A DNA stretch of 14,298 nucleotides from Sulfurovum sp. (lineage in GTDB: Bacteria; Campylobacterota; Campylobacteria; Campylobacterales; Sulfurovaceae), in assembly GCA_020726085.1 (NCBI GenBank), contig DYTG01000037.1, positions 1 through 14,298 of the forward strand. Direction: 5' to 3'. The notes beneath the pieces are model-generated. The model made no database searches. It worked only from the letters and a program-made list of their open reading frames with translations, and was not told where the DNA came from. The position numbers and the translations under genes were made by a program. Shown here one piece after another: positions 1 to 7,912 of this stretch (positions are counted from its first letter, which is position 1; each line of letters starts with the position of its first letter).

Positions 1-16
1 TATTTCATGATATTTC

Positions 17-1093
17 TCAAAAACGCTCCAAGATTTCGTATGCGGTGTTGCGTTTGGCTGGGTTTTCGTTCAAATCTTGAATGAGACGTATCATCTCCTC
101 TTGATTCATGCTGTTTTTTGCTCCCGCTGCGGAGACGACGTTTTCTTCCATCATTGTACTTCCCAAATCGTTAGCCCCAAAAAGCAGTGCCATTTGCCCA
201 ATATGGCTTCCTTGTGTCACCCATGAGCTTTGGATATTTTTGAAGTTATCCAAAAAGAGGCGAGAGACCGCAAGAAGCCGCAAATAGCGGTTGGAGGATT
301 GCTTTTGTATGTCGGGAAACTCTTGTTTGAGGTGTGTGTTGTCGCTTTGAAAACTCCACATAATATAGGCTCTAAAGCCCCCTGTCTCATCTTGCAGTTG
401 GCGTATTGCATCCCAATGCTCCACAATCTCCGCAGTCGTTTCAACGGTGCCGTACATCATCGTAGCCGTCGATTTGATGCCTAGTTTGTGGGCTTTGCGG
501 TGAATATCGAGCCAAATATCTTTGTCAATCTTGCGAGGGGCAATAATGTCTCGTACTCTATCGTTGAGTATCTCCGCTCCCGCCCCTGGGATAGAGGCTA
601 AGCCCTTGTGATGAAGCCGTGTGAGTGTCTCTTCGACCGAGATTTTGGAGATACGGGCGATATAGTCAATCTCAATGGCGGAAAAGCCGTGAATGGTGAT
701 TTGGGGATATTTGGTGTGGATATGGGCTATCAAATCTTCGTACCACTCGATGCGAAGTTTGGGGTGAACACCCCCTTGAAAGAGGATTTGCGTACCGCCA
801 ATAGCCAAAAGTTCATCAATTTTGGTATCAATCTCCTCCAAGCTAAGCACATACGCATCGTTGTCTTTTTCGTGACGGTAAAAGGCACAAAATTTGCAAT
901 CGACCCAACAGATATTAGTATAATTAATGTTTCTATCGACGACAAAGGTTGTGATTTTTTGGGGATGAAGCTCTCGTTTTTTGGCTAATGCCATCGCTCC
1001 TAGCTCTTTTAGGTCACCGTTTTCGATGAGGTCAATCGCCTCTTTTACGCTCATTCTCATGCTGTTATCTCGATTATTGCAGTTTTGGCTCAC
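17..1093 (-). CDS. mqnC: Radical SAM cyclic dehypoxanthine futalosine synthase (menaquinone biosynthesis)
   Basis: This cytoplasmic radical SAM enzyme closes dehypoxanthine futalosine into its cyclic form in the futalosine route to menaquinone. A CxxxCxxC iron-sulfur site is visible at C62, C66 and C69, followed by F-Y-R as is usual in MqnC/MqnE. The stretches around SIPGAGAE and TATMMYGTVET fit MqnC better than MqnE, and 358 aa is a normal family length. I chose the GTG start at 1093 because AAGGA lies about 6 nt upstream. The internal ATGs at 1060 and 1054, which would give an N-terminus closer to the usual one, have no good ribosome binding site, but they remain possible. The gene diverges from the peroxiredoxin gene. 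Past its stop, an ATG at 8-6 could start another minus-strand gene cut off by the window edge; too little is present to call it. Confidence 0.88.
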   Translation of the reverse strand: MSQNCNNRDNSMRMSVKEAIDLIENGDLKELGAMALAKKRELHPQKITTFVVDRNINYTNICWVDCKFCAFYRHEKDNDAYVLSLEEIDTKIDELLAIGGTQILFQGGVHPKLRIEWYEDLIAHIHTKYPQITIHGFSAIEIDYIARISKISVEETLTRLHHKGLASIPGAGAEILNDRVRDIIAPRKIDKDIWLDIHRKAHKLGIKSTATMMYGTVETTAEIVEHWDAIRQLQDETGGFRAYIMWSFQSDNTHLKQEFPDIQKQSSNRYLRLLAVSRLFLDNFKNIQSSWVTQGSHIGQMALLFGANDLGSTMMEENVVSAAGAKNSMNQEEMIRLIQDLNENPAKRNTAYEILERF

Positions 1094-1122
1094 ATTATAT
1101 CCTTTTTTTTATAAGCTCATTT

Positions 1123-1131
1123 TGTTATACT
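1123..1131 (+). promoter_or_regulatory. Extended -10 promoter for the peroxiredoxin gene
   Basis: TGTTATACT (TG at 1123-1124, TATACT at 1126-1131) is a good extended -10 element. It predicts transcription starting near 1138, about 20 nt before the start codon. No clear -35 is visible. The minus-strand promoter for mqnC must lie in the same 60 bp, perhaps overlapping this one, but I cannot pick it with confidence. Confidence 0.55.
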
Positions 1132-1156
1132 ACAAAAAAATTAAAAATAGGATACC

Positions 1157-1630
1157 ATGATGTTAACTATCGGTGATAATGCCCCCGCTTTTTGCAGACC
1201 CAATCAAGACCACGAGGAGATTTGCCTAAGAGACCTTAGCGGCAAATGGATAGTTTTGTATTTTTACCCACGAGACAATACCCCAGGATGCACCACAGAG
1301 GCGTGTGATTTTAGCCATGAACTCGAAGCCTTTGAGGCACTCGATGCTATTGTGCTGGGTGTAAGTCCCGATAGTCCCCAAAAACATCGCAACTTTATCG
1401 CCAAAAAAGCTCTTACAATCACGCTTTTAGCCGATGAAGACAAATCGTTATGTCAAGATTACGGCGTATGGCAACTCAAAAAATTTATGGGCAAAGAGTC
1501 CATGGGCGTGGTACGCAGCACCTTTATCATTTCACCCGATGGAAAAATTGCGGCGTTGTGGCGTAGTGTCAAGGTCAAAGGACACGTCGAAGCGGTGAAA
1601 ACAAAGCTCAAAGAGTTAGTAGAGGGTTAG
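1157..1630 (+). CDS. bcp: Thioredoxin-dependent peroxiredoxin, BCP/PrxQ type
   Basis: This is a small cytoplasmic peroxidase that reduces hydrogen peroxide and organic hydroperoxides with electrons from thioredoxin. The active-site block TPGCTTEACDF is intact, with peroxidatic Cys45 and a candidate resolving Cys50 five residues on, the CxxxxC arrangement of atypical two-Cys PrxQ proteins. The upstream FYPRDNTP and downstream GVSPD and R-STFIISPDG blocks are typical, and 157 aa is the normal length. AGGA at 1149-1152 lies 4 nt from the ATG at 1157 and 7 nt from the next ATG at 1160, so the second methionine may be the true start. It is a single-gene unit, divergent from mqnC. Confidence 0.93.
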   Translation: MMLTIGDNAPAFCRPNQDHEEICLRDLSGKWIVLYFYPRDNTPGCTTEACDFSHELEAFEALDAIVLGVSPDSPQKHRNFIAKKALTITLLADEDKSLCQDYGVWQLKKFMGKESMGVVRSTFIISPDGKIAALWRSVKVKGHVEAVKTKLKELVEG

Positions 1631-1642
1631 ACTCTGCTCTTT
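1610..1642 (+). terminator. Weak candidate terminator after the peroxiredoxin gene
   Basis: AAAGAG (1610-1615) can pair with CTCTTT (1637-1642), with an inner AGAG/CTCT stem, and the following bases are T/A-rich. The stem is GC-poor and bulged, and it includes the end of the coding region, so this is a weak call. Confidence 0.25.
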
Positions 1643-1727
1643 TATATTAAGGTAAATTGAACTTTAGTTTTTAATTCGATGTGCTACTTTTGCTTAAAAA
1701 CTCTACTGTTTATTTGGTTTTTTGTTG

Positions 1728-1733
1728 TATAAT
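1728..1733 (+). promoter_or_regulatory. -10 promoter element for the large lipoprotein gene
   Basis: A perfect TATAAT lies 32 nt upstream of the chosen ATG at 1765 and predicts a transcript start near 1740. It falls inside the longer open frame that begins at GTG 1681, which is a reason to reject that longer start. No -35 is recognisable. Confidence 0.6.
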
Positions 1734-1764
1734 ATTAATAGATTTAAAATTAGGAGTTAGGGAT

Positions 1765-3786
1765 ATGAAAAATGTTAAACTTTTACTCATTTCACTCTTT
1801 GCTATCACGTTGTTAGGTTCGTGCGGCGGTGGAAGTAGTAGTGCTAGAGTAGTTGAAGAGATTACTTCGACAATGGAAGGAGTTGCTGTTGATGATTTGA
1901 TAGTCAATGGTATCATTACGGGTTACAACATCGCCAACGCAAAACTTGCAGCGACACGAAGTGATCAAAACGGTAGCTATCATTTGGTTATCAAAGATTA
2001 CATGGGATTGGTTGTTGTTGAAGTCACCTGCGACAAAGACTCTGCAATGTCAGCCTTTGATGGAACGCAAAAAGTGTGTCCGCTCAATACCAGATTGCGT
2101 TCATTTGGGGCTACATCGGGTCGTACGACACCTGTGGTTGCAAACATCTCGCCCCTTACTGAAATGGTCTATCAACGTGCCTTAGAGCTTAGTGGCAATC
2201 TGGGTGCTATGACACAAGCAACGTTTGAACTAGCACGTGCTCAAATAGGTGAAATATTTGGCGTAGATCCCATCAATGACAATCCCGCCAAAGGTATCTA
2301 TAGTGCTATCGTTAATGCTATTGTAGATGTAGCCGACGAACAAAACAAAACCGTACAAGAGATTGTCGATGAAGTTGCCAAAGATATAAGCGATGGAAGT
2401 GCAGGTGATAGCAATACCACCAAAGACCTCTCCGATGCTATCAAAGACAACAATGTCTCCAACAACCTAACTGAAAATGACGGAAGCTATACTCCCTCCA
2501 CAGGAGACAATACAACCGATAATAACAACGACGGTTCAGTCACTCAAGATGAGGCGATTAGCTACGCAAAAGGAATGTTTAAAGATTTGCGAACCTCTAC
2601 GTTGGCACTTGTTGATTATGAAACAGCCCAAAAAAGCGGTACGGTGGATGTAGAACTAGCTGGATTTGGCGAAGTAGTCAATGAATTTGGTGTCATATTT
2701 GACAGCGCAGCTATCTACCAAAGTGCTGTGCTTAACGTCATTTTCGATGCCATTGAACTGGGCAAAATTGAAAACTTCGACATTATTGGCGATGGGGCAG
2801 GTATGAATATCAAAGTCACCAAAACATCGGCTACGACATGGAGTTATCAATTTGGCAAAGACAATCTCTATAAAGGAAGCGTAACCGTACCTACCGATAT
2901 GCCTCAAAACTACTTAGAGAGCAATCTCTATGTTCAATTGAGTTTCAAATTTGACGGTACACTCCCTGCCTATCGATACAGCGACGTGGCTAATAGTCAA
3001 GAGATAAACGATATTGGCATACAGTCGCTCAAAGGGGATGTAAGTGTCATCAATAGTAGCGGACTCATTAAAACCATACTTACCAACGGAGTACTCCAAA
3101 AGGATAATCAAATACTCAATGTTACCAAAATGGTCACCCAAAGCAAAACACTTACTAGTAGAGAGTATGTTAAGCTAGAGGAGGTAGTCTTTAATGGTAC
3201 TATCAAACACTATCAAGTCGATGCCCGTATCGATATTCCTAGCTATGTTATCAATAGCAATATCGTAGAAAATGGTGGCTATATGCCCGAGCAAATCGTC
3301 TTCAACGGATACATTCTCAATACCCAAAATCAAACCAAAATCGATGCGCAAATCATTGCCAATTGGAAAGATGTCAAACTTGTGACACAAGCTACTATTG
3401 ATGAGAACTATGACCCATTGCTCAAACTCAACATCAACGGCACTATCAAGGTGGCCAATCAAGCCGAAAGTATCGTCAATTTTGAGTTTGAAAACTTCAC
3501 TGATGGTTCACAAAAAGCAAAAATCTACTATACGGGTGATGCAATGGTAGCCAACGCAACGCTAAACTTCACCTCTCAAGAACAAGACAACGGCACTATA
3601 GTCGTGACCAACAATTTGGGTATCAAAGGAAGCTTTAACCTTCAAAATGGATTGGTAATCGCGGGTGATCTCAACGGCAACGGCAGTATCGTGACCAAAG
3701 ATGGCACACTTATAGGCGTTGTTGATTATCGAGAAGGTGTGTTGATAGTCAAATATACCGACGGTTCTTTTGAATCGCTCTACTAA
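1765..3786 (+). CDS. Large secreted lipoprotein with regulatory-like beta domain and EF-hand-like loop; function unknown
   Basis: I do not recognise a specific function. The ATG at 1765 has TAGGAG 8 nt upstream and starts a 673-aa protein with a lipoprotein signal (lipobox LGSC, Cys20) followed by GGGSSS, a flexible tether. Residues about 40-110 resemble a carboxypeptidase-regulatory-like beta-sandwich (I-T-G-x-N-I-A-N-A followed by QNGSYHL). Residues about 120-235 are helical. A D/N-rich linker contains D252-N-N-N-D256-G-S-V-T-Q-D-E263, matching the EF-hand/dockerin calcium-loop spacing. From about 300 to the end the chain looks beta-rich, with recurring N-G-(T/Y)-I strands near 477, 514 and 558. 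It is probably an outer-membrane or surface lipoprotein. The next gene, a beta-barrel, overlaps its 3' end by 17 nt, suggesting co-expression and a possible partnership. Confidence 0.85.
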   Translation: MKNVKLLLISLFAITLLGSCGGGSSSARVVEEITSTMEGVAVDDLIVNGIITGYNIANAKLAATRSDQNGSYHLVIKDYMGLVVVEVTCDKDSAMSAFDGTQKVCPLNTRLRSFGATSGRTTPVVANISPLTEMVYQRALELSGNLGAMTQATFELARAQIGEIFGVDPINDNPAKGIYSAIVNAIVDVADEQNKTVQEIVDEVAKDISDGSAGDSNTTKDLSDAIKDNNVSNNLTENDGSYTPSTGDNTTDNNNDGSVTQDEAISYAKGMFKDLRTSTLALVDYETAQKSGTVDVELAGFGEVVNEFGVIFDSAAIYQSAVLNVIFDAIELGKIENFDIIGDGAGMNIKVTKTSATTWSYQFGKDNLYKGSVTVPTDMPQNYLESNLYVQLSFKFDGTLPAYRYSDVANSQEINDIGIQSLKGDVSVINSSGLIKTILTNGVLQKDNQILNVTKMVTQSKTLTSREYVKLEEVVFNGTIKHYQVDARIDIPSYVINSNIVENGGYMPEQIVFNGYILNTQNQTKIDAQIIANWKDVKLVTQATIDENYDPLLKLNINGTIKVANQAESIVNFEFENFTDGSQKAKIYYTGDAMVANATLNFTSQEQDNGTIVVTNNLGIKGSFNLQNGLVIAGDLNGNGSIVTKDGTLIGVVDYREGVLIVKYTDGSFESLY

Positions 3787-4879
3787 AAATCCCCCTATCC
3801 TTTGGGGGGTGGTTTGGTTGCCACTCTTGGCTTTTGCACAACCTCTTTCACTCTTTAATCACTTTGACAAAAAGCATTACAACTTCTCACTCCAATACCG
3901 CAATGCCAACGACGCTATAGCGATCAAGGATGAAGCCCAATATACATGGAACGCCAAAGGCTACTCACCAAAAGAGGGTAGCAATATCGCTATTATTAGC
4001 CATCGAGCCGATATAGGGATGGGGATTGGGGATTGGTATTTGGGCTATGCGTTGCGTTATGAGATGTTTGTCCAAACTGATAAACAAACCACCGATATTT
4101 TGCAACTTGTCAATACCAAAAGCGATTTGCCACTAGGAGAGCGTTACGATGCTCTGCTTAGCGTTTACGGTTTGGCTTCGCACAATCTAGTACTCTCCAA
4201 ATCTTTTGTGATTAATCCAAACTTCAAAGCCTTTGGAGGGGTAGAATTGCTTCAAGCCTTTGGAATGCAAGAGGGATTTGTCGATGCTTACGCCGATATT
4301 GTAAGTACCAAAACCTATGATTTTGAGGGCTACAGTGAGTACTACTACCACAAAAATCTACTCTACTCGTTAGACGTTGAGAAGCCCTTGGGATACGGGT
4401 ATTCGCTCAAAATGGGTTTGGAGTATCAACACGCACAACACACCCTTACACTACTCATCGAAGATTTTGCTTCGGCTATCTATTGGCATGCGCTTCCCTA
4501 CTCAGAGGTTTCGATTCTATCCAACACAAAAGAGTACGACAAAGATGGTTACGTCAAATACAAACCCTCTCTTAGCGGATTTGAACTCTACAAAGAGCAT
4601 ACCCAAAGGCTTGAGGCAAAGTATCAACTCACTTACAACTATAAGCCTAATGATATATTTGATACCACGCTAGGAGTAGGGTATTATCAAGACTTTCTCT
4701 TACCTTTTGCGTCGCTAACCTACCACTCAGACTCCAACATCGACTACACATTGGGCTATGAGGGGCGATTTGGTGCTTTGATGCTGGGTATTGAACTCTA
4801 CGACTTCAAAGCCTCCATAGCCATCAACAATATTGAATACCCCAGCGCTCTTAATGTGCATTTAAGTTACGCCTTTTAG
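3770..4879 (+). CDS. Putative outer-membrane beta-barrel protein; function unknown
   Basis: This 369-aa protein begins at TTG 3770 inside the end of the preceding lipoprotein gene. Its N-terminus is a good signal peptide (N-R-S-T-K, then a hydrophobic stretch ending AFA, predicted cut after Ala23). The mature chain is rich in Tyr and in alternating polar/hydrophobic segments and ends in L-S-Y-A-F; a terminal Phe is the usual C-terminal signal of beta-barrels handled by the BAM machinery. I see no plug domain and no porin signature that I can name. No strong ribosome binding site precedes the TTG, so translation is probably coupled to the upstream gene. The barrel call is inferred from composition and both termini. 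It may be a partner or exporter of the lipoprotein, but nothing in the sequence proves that. Confidence 0.75.
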   Translation: MNRSTKNPPILWGVVWLPLLAFAQPLSLFNHFDKKHYNFSLQYRNANDAIAIKDEAQYTWNAKGYSPKEGSNIAIISHRADIGMGIGDWYLGYALRYEMFVQTDKQTTDILQLVNTKSDLPLGERYDALLSVYGLASHNLVLSKSFVINPNFKAFGGVELLQAFGMQEGFVDAYADIVSTKTYDFEGYSEYYYHKNLLYSLDVEKPLGYGYSLKMGLEYQHAQHTLTLLIEDFASAIYWHALPYSEVSILSNTKEYDKDGYVKYKPSLSGFELYKEHTQRLEAKYQLTYNYKPNDIFDTTLGVGYYQDFLLPFASLTYHSDSNIDYTLGYEGRFGALMLGIELYDFKASIAINNIEYPSALNVHLSYAF

Positions 4880-4897
4880 AGAACTATCAACAAAAAC

Positions 4898-4945
4898 TTA
4901 AACTCTATGTATCGGTCAATTTTCATAAGAGTGTAACTACTTTTT
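4898..4945 (+). terminator. Candidate terminator after the lipoprotein/barrel pair
   Basis: TTAAACTCT (4898-4906) pairs with AGAGTGTAA (4928-4936) with one mismatch across a 21-nt loop, and T5 follows at 4941-4945. The large loop and low GC make it weak. It lies just before the rppH -10 box. Confidence 0.35.
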
Positions 4946-4948
4946 GGG

Positions 4949-4954
4949 TACAAT
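4949..4954 (+). promoter_or_regulatory. -10 promoter element for the rppH-lysC-hobA-holB operon
   Basis: TACAAT in the context GGGTACAATAG predicts a transcript start near 4961, about 16-28 nt before the two possible rppH start codons. There is no obvious -35. Confidence 0.5.
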
Positions 4955-4976
4955 AGTATCAAAATTTTAATTATAA

Positions 4977-5468
4977 ATGAGAAGGCAGATGCGGATTGAA
5001 AAACTCTACCGTCCCAATGTTGCGGCTATTATACTCTCTTCGAAATATCCTCAAAAGTGCGAATTTTTTTTGGCGCACCGAAACGATATAAAAAATATTT
5101 GGCAGTTTCCCCAAGGTGGGATTGATGCTAATGAGACACCCAGAGAGGCTCTTTATCGAGAGCTAGAAGAGGAGATTGGTTGTGCCGATATAGAGATAAT
5201 ATCGGAGTATCCAAGTTGGATTACATATGACTTTCCCAAGGTTAATGCCACACGAAAGTATCCATTTGACGGACAAAAGCAGAAATACTTTTTGGTACGC
5301 CTCAAAGATGATGAGGCGATTGATCTCTATAGTCATGCCACACCCGAGTTTGAAGAGTATAAGTTTGTAACATACGACGAATTGATGAATATGGCAAGTT
5401 ATTTAAAGCGGCAAGTCTATAAAAAAGTTATAGACTATTTTATCCAAGAGGGGTTTATTTCACAATGA
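4977..5468 (+). CDS. rppH: RNA 5'-pyrophosphohydrolase (Nudix)
   Basis: RppH removes pyrophosphate from the 5' end of primary transcripts and so opens them to RNase decay in the cytoplasm. The Nudix box is complete: G47, E53, then R61-E-L-E-E-E-I-G68, matching Gx5Ex7REUxEExGU except that the last hydrophobic position is Cys69. The preceding WQFPQGG is the usual RppH lead-in, and about 160 aa is the family length. Two starts are possible: ATG 4977, or ATG 4989 preceded by GAAGG at 4981-4985 with only 3 nt spacing. Family members usually begin shortly before the conserved YRPNVAA block, which fits either. It is first in a tight operon, 13 nt before lysC. Confidence 0.9.
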   Translation: MRRQMRIEKLYRPNVAAIILSSKYPQKCEFFLAHRNDIKNIWQFPQGGIDANETPREALYRELEEEIGCADIEIISEYPSWITYDFPKVNATRKYPFDGQKQKYFLVRLKDDEAIDLYSHATPEFEEYKFVTYDELMNMASYLKRQVYKKVIDYFIQEGFISQ

Positions 5469-5481
5469 AGGATAGTTTGAG

Positions 5482-6687
5482 ATGTTGATAGTTCAAAAAT
5501 ACGGTGGTACTAGTGTAGGAAGCCTAGAGCGTATTGAAAATGTAGCCAATCGTGTCATAAAGGCTCGTAATGAGGGTAAGGATTTAGTAGTGGTGGTTTC
5601 GGCAATGAGTGGGGAGACCAATAAGCTTATTGAGTATGCTCACCATTTTACGACTATGCCCTCCAAGCGTGAGATGGATATTTTGCTAAGTTCTGGTGAG
5701 CGTGTGACGGCTTCGTTACTAGCGATTGCGTTACAAGCCAAAGGATACGATGCGATTGCCCTCACAGGACGACAAGCGGGTATTGTCACCGATAGCATCT
5801 ACACCTATGCACGGATAGAATCCATCGACAACACAAAGATGCGTCAAGAGATACGCAATGGCAAAATCGTGATCGTAGCGGGATTTCAAGGCATTGATGC
5901 GTTGGGCAATGTTACGACATTGGGGCGAGGTGGTTCGGATCTCTCAGCCGTAGCCATTGCGGGTGCATTGGAGGCCGATGTGTGCGAAATCTATTCTGAT
6001 GTGGATGGGATCTATACAACCGATCCTCGCATCGAACCTCATGCCAAAAAACTCGATACCATTTCCTATGATGAGATGCTAGAGCTTTCATCGCTAGGGG
6101 CCAAAGTGCTTCAAAATCGATCGGTTGAGTTGGCAAAAAAATTGGGCGTGAAGCTCTATGCTAAGAGCAGCTTTAGTGACAATGAGGGAACTTTAATTAC
6201 ACAGGAGAGTGAAAATATGGAAGCGGTATTAGTAAGTGGTGTCGTATTGGATAAAAATCAATCAAGAGTAACGTTAAGAGGGGTGCAAGATAGACCCGGT
6301 ATTGCAGCGGAGATTTTTACAGCGTTGGCAGTGAGACAGATTGTAGTGGATATGATTATCCAAAACGTAGGGACCGATGGGCTTACCAATCTGGGTTTTA
6401 CCGTCACCCAAAGCGACCTTGAAGAGGCAAAACAACTCATGGAGTCTTTCAAGGGTGAATTTGGAGCGATGGATTTTGATAATGAGGTGTGCAAAGTCTC
6501 CGTCGTGGGGATTGGTATGAAATCGCATTCGGGTGTGGCGGCTACGGCTTTTACTCAAATGGCAAAAAATGGTATTAATATCCAAATGATTAGTACCAGT
6601 GAGATTAAAGTCTCAATCATTATTGATGCAAAGTACGGTGAGTTGGCGTTGCGAGAGTTGCACAAAGTCTATGAGCTCGACAAGTAG
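5482..6687 (+). CDS. lysC: Aspartokinase with two C-terminal ACT domains
   Basis: This enzyme phosphorylates aspartate, the first step towards lysine, threonine, methionine and diaminopimelate for the cell wall. The N-terminal kinase domain opens with the K6-Y-G-G-T-S-V nucleotide/substrate motif. The kinase core contains the glycine-rich TLGRGGSD block near residues 147-154 and the E-I-Y-S-D-V-D-G-I-Y-T-T-D-P block near 169-182. Two ACT domains follow (about 258-325 and 335-400), including the MISTSEIKVS stretch of the inhibitor-binding region. 401 aa is the length of single-function aspartokinases with an internally started regulatory subunit, and such a start is visible here at Met246. AAGGA at 5468-5472 lies 9 nt before the ATG. 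hobA begins 5 nt after the stop. Confidence 0.96.
   Translation: MLIVQKYGGTSVGSLERIENVANRVIKARNEGKDLVVVVSAMSGETNKLIEYAHHFTTMPSKREMDILLSSGERVTASLLAIALQAKGYDAIALTGRQAGIVTDSIYTYARIESIDNTKMRQEIRNGKIVIVAGFQGIDALGNVTTLGRGGSDLSAVAIAGALEADVCEIYSDVDGIYTTDPRIEPHAKKLDTISYDEMLELSSLGAKVLQNRSVELAKKLGVKLYAKSSFSDNEGTLITQESENMEAVLVSGVVLDKNQSRVTLRGVQDRPGIAAEIFTALAVRQIVVDMIIQNVGTDGLTNLGFTVTQSDLEEAKQLMESFKGEFGAMDFDNEVCKVSVVGIGMKSHSGVAATAFTQMAKNGINIQMISTSEIKVSIIIDAKYGELALRELHKVYELDK
6203..6219 (+). promoter_or_regulatory. Internal ribosome binding site and start for the aspartokinase beta subunit
   Basis: AGGAG (6203-6207) sits 9 nt before an in-frame ATG (6217) inside lysC. Translation from there would give a 156-aa protein holding both ACT domains and no kinase domain, the composition of the separate beta subunit of alpha2-beta2 aspartokinases. 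Bacillus subtilis aspartokinase II, as I recall it, also starts its beta subunit at about residue 246. The site is seen directly; its use is inferred. Confidence 0.7.
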
Positions 6688-6692
6688 GTTCG

Positions 6693-7238
6693 ATGCAACA
6701 ATTGCTCAAATGGACGCTGGAGTCTATCCGTGAGGAGGACAGTTTTAGCTGGATGGAGGAGTACCGCTATGAGTGGACTCCCTTGGTACAAAGTGCCGTA
6801 AGCAAGATTATAGAGGGTCAAACGGTTTTGGTGGTGACGGATGATGATAATCGTTGGTTTGGAAAATATATTATGAGTAAGCTCAATTGCAAAGAGCGAA
6901 ACCGCCCCTTTTTGCCTTTTTTTCCGCTTGAGACCATTTTCCCCAATCTTAAAACGCTCAACTCCTCACAAGACCTAGAACTTTTGGATGATATGCTTGA
7001 TATTGCCTATCCTAATGGGCATTTTTTGTGGTACATTGGCAAAGCCGATCATCTTTATACCAAATTTGTCTATCGAAGCGATGAGAACTTTTTGTGGATT
7101 ATGGATGAAGAGGTGCAAAATAGCTTCAAATTGCGTAGTTCGGATGTACTTTTGGATATCAAACTCTTGCAACTTTTTAAACTCTTCAACAAAACCATTG
7201 AAGTGGGACTCTTTGGGGAAATTGATTTTGATACATGA
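6693..7238 (+). CDS. hobA: DnaA-binding replication initiation factor HobA
   Basis: HobA is a Campylobacterota protein that binds DnaA domains I-II and promotes assembly of the initiation complex at oriC; structurally it resembles E. coli DiaA. The 181-aa length matches Helicobacter pylori HobA (about 180 aa). The N-terminal W-T-L-E-S-I-R-E segment, the central TVLVVTDDDNRWFGKYI strand-loop-helix and the C-terminal EVGLFGEIDFD are characteristic by my reading. It starts 5 nt after lysC, with AGG about 7 nt upstream, and its last 4 nt overlap the delta' gene (ATGA). Position between lysC and holB is the usual one in this phylum, which strengthens the call. No signal peptide or membrane segment is present. 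Confidence 0.9.
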   Translation: MQQLLKWTLESIREEDSFSWMEEYRYEWTPLVQSAVSKIIEGQTVLVVTDDDNRWFGKYIMSKLNCKERNRPFLPFFPLETIFPNLKTLNSSQDLELLDDMLDIAYPNGHFLWYIGKADHLYTKFVYRSDENFLWIMDEEVQNSFKLRSSDVLLDIKLLQLFKLFNKTIEVGLFGEIDFDT

Positions 7239-7855
7239 AACTTGTTAGCCAAATCCTTATCGCTCAAGATATAGAAAAAACCATTCAAGAACTTGAAGCT
7301 CTCAAAAGAGATGAACGCATTATCACGATTATCAATGAAAAGCAATTTTTAGTCGAAGATGTCAAATTGGTAACCCAAAAGGCGTATCTTACGAGTCGAA
7401 CCACCGATGTGATTGTTTTGGCTGCTCCTATCTTTTCGGAAGTGGTGCAAAATAAGCTCTTGAAGATTTTGGAAGAGCCACCGCCCAACAAAGAGTTTAT
7501 CCTTATTACCCATACCCAATCCTCGCTTTTGCCCACCATCAAATCACGACTGCCCCTCCACTATCTCAAAGAGAAGATTGCACTGGAGGCATTTGAGCTT
7601 GATATGGCAAAATTGGCTCTCAAAGATGTCTATGCCTTCACCCAAACCCATCAACGAACCCCCACCCCAAAAGCTAGAGTATTGGTAGAGCGACTCCTCA
7701 AAGAGGCGATTGCTTCGCGCTCCTACAAAATCGACGAAGAGTTGCTTGAGCTTTTCACACACGCCTATCAAGCGTTGGACGTTGGATCACCTGTACCTTT
7801 CGTACTCTCTACCCTAATGCTCAAACTCCTAGCCAAAAAGAGACACAAGCAGTAG
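7235..7855 (+). CDS. holB: DNA polymerase III clamp-loader subunit delta'
   Basis: Delta' is the rigid stator of the clamp loader that places the sliding clamp on primed DNA. The decisive motif is NKLLKILEEPPPN (about 73-85), followed by FILITH and by the T-I-K-S-R block near 101-105, the counterpart of the SRC arginine motif. At 206 aa it is much shorter than the E. coli protein (334 aa): there is no N-terminal Walker A or zinc module, and the C-terminal domain is reduced, as in other members of this phylum. It overlaps hobA by 4 nt, so the two are translationally coupled. In several relatives folP follows directly; here no folP is present and the operon seems to end. Confidence 0.88.
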   Translation: MKLVSQILIAQDIEKTIQELEALKRDERIITIINEKQFLVEDVKLVTQKAYLTSRTTDVIVLAAPIFSEVVQNKLLKILEEPPPNKEFILITHTQSSLLPTIKSRLPLHYLKEKIALEAFELDMAKLALKDVYAFTQTHQRTPTPKARVLVERLLKEAIASRSYKIDEELLELFTHAYQALDVGSPVPFVLSTLMLKLLAKKRHKQ

Positions 7856-7912
7856 CGATAAAAAGAGACAAAAGTTGGTATTAAGGCGATATTGATGCCG
7901 ATACAAAAGGCT

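Noticed and set aside
608..988. 126-aa plus-strand open frame opposite mqnC
   Set aside because: It is antisense to the conserved radical SAM core of mqnC and has no motif or translation signal of its own.
1681..1764. Longer start (GTG 1681) for the large lipoprotein gene
   Set aside because: It would begin upstream of the TATAAT at 1728-1733 and spoil the lipoprotein signal; ATG 1765 has TAGGAG at a good distance.
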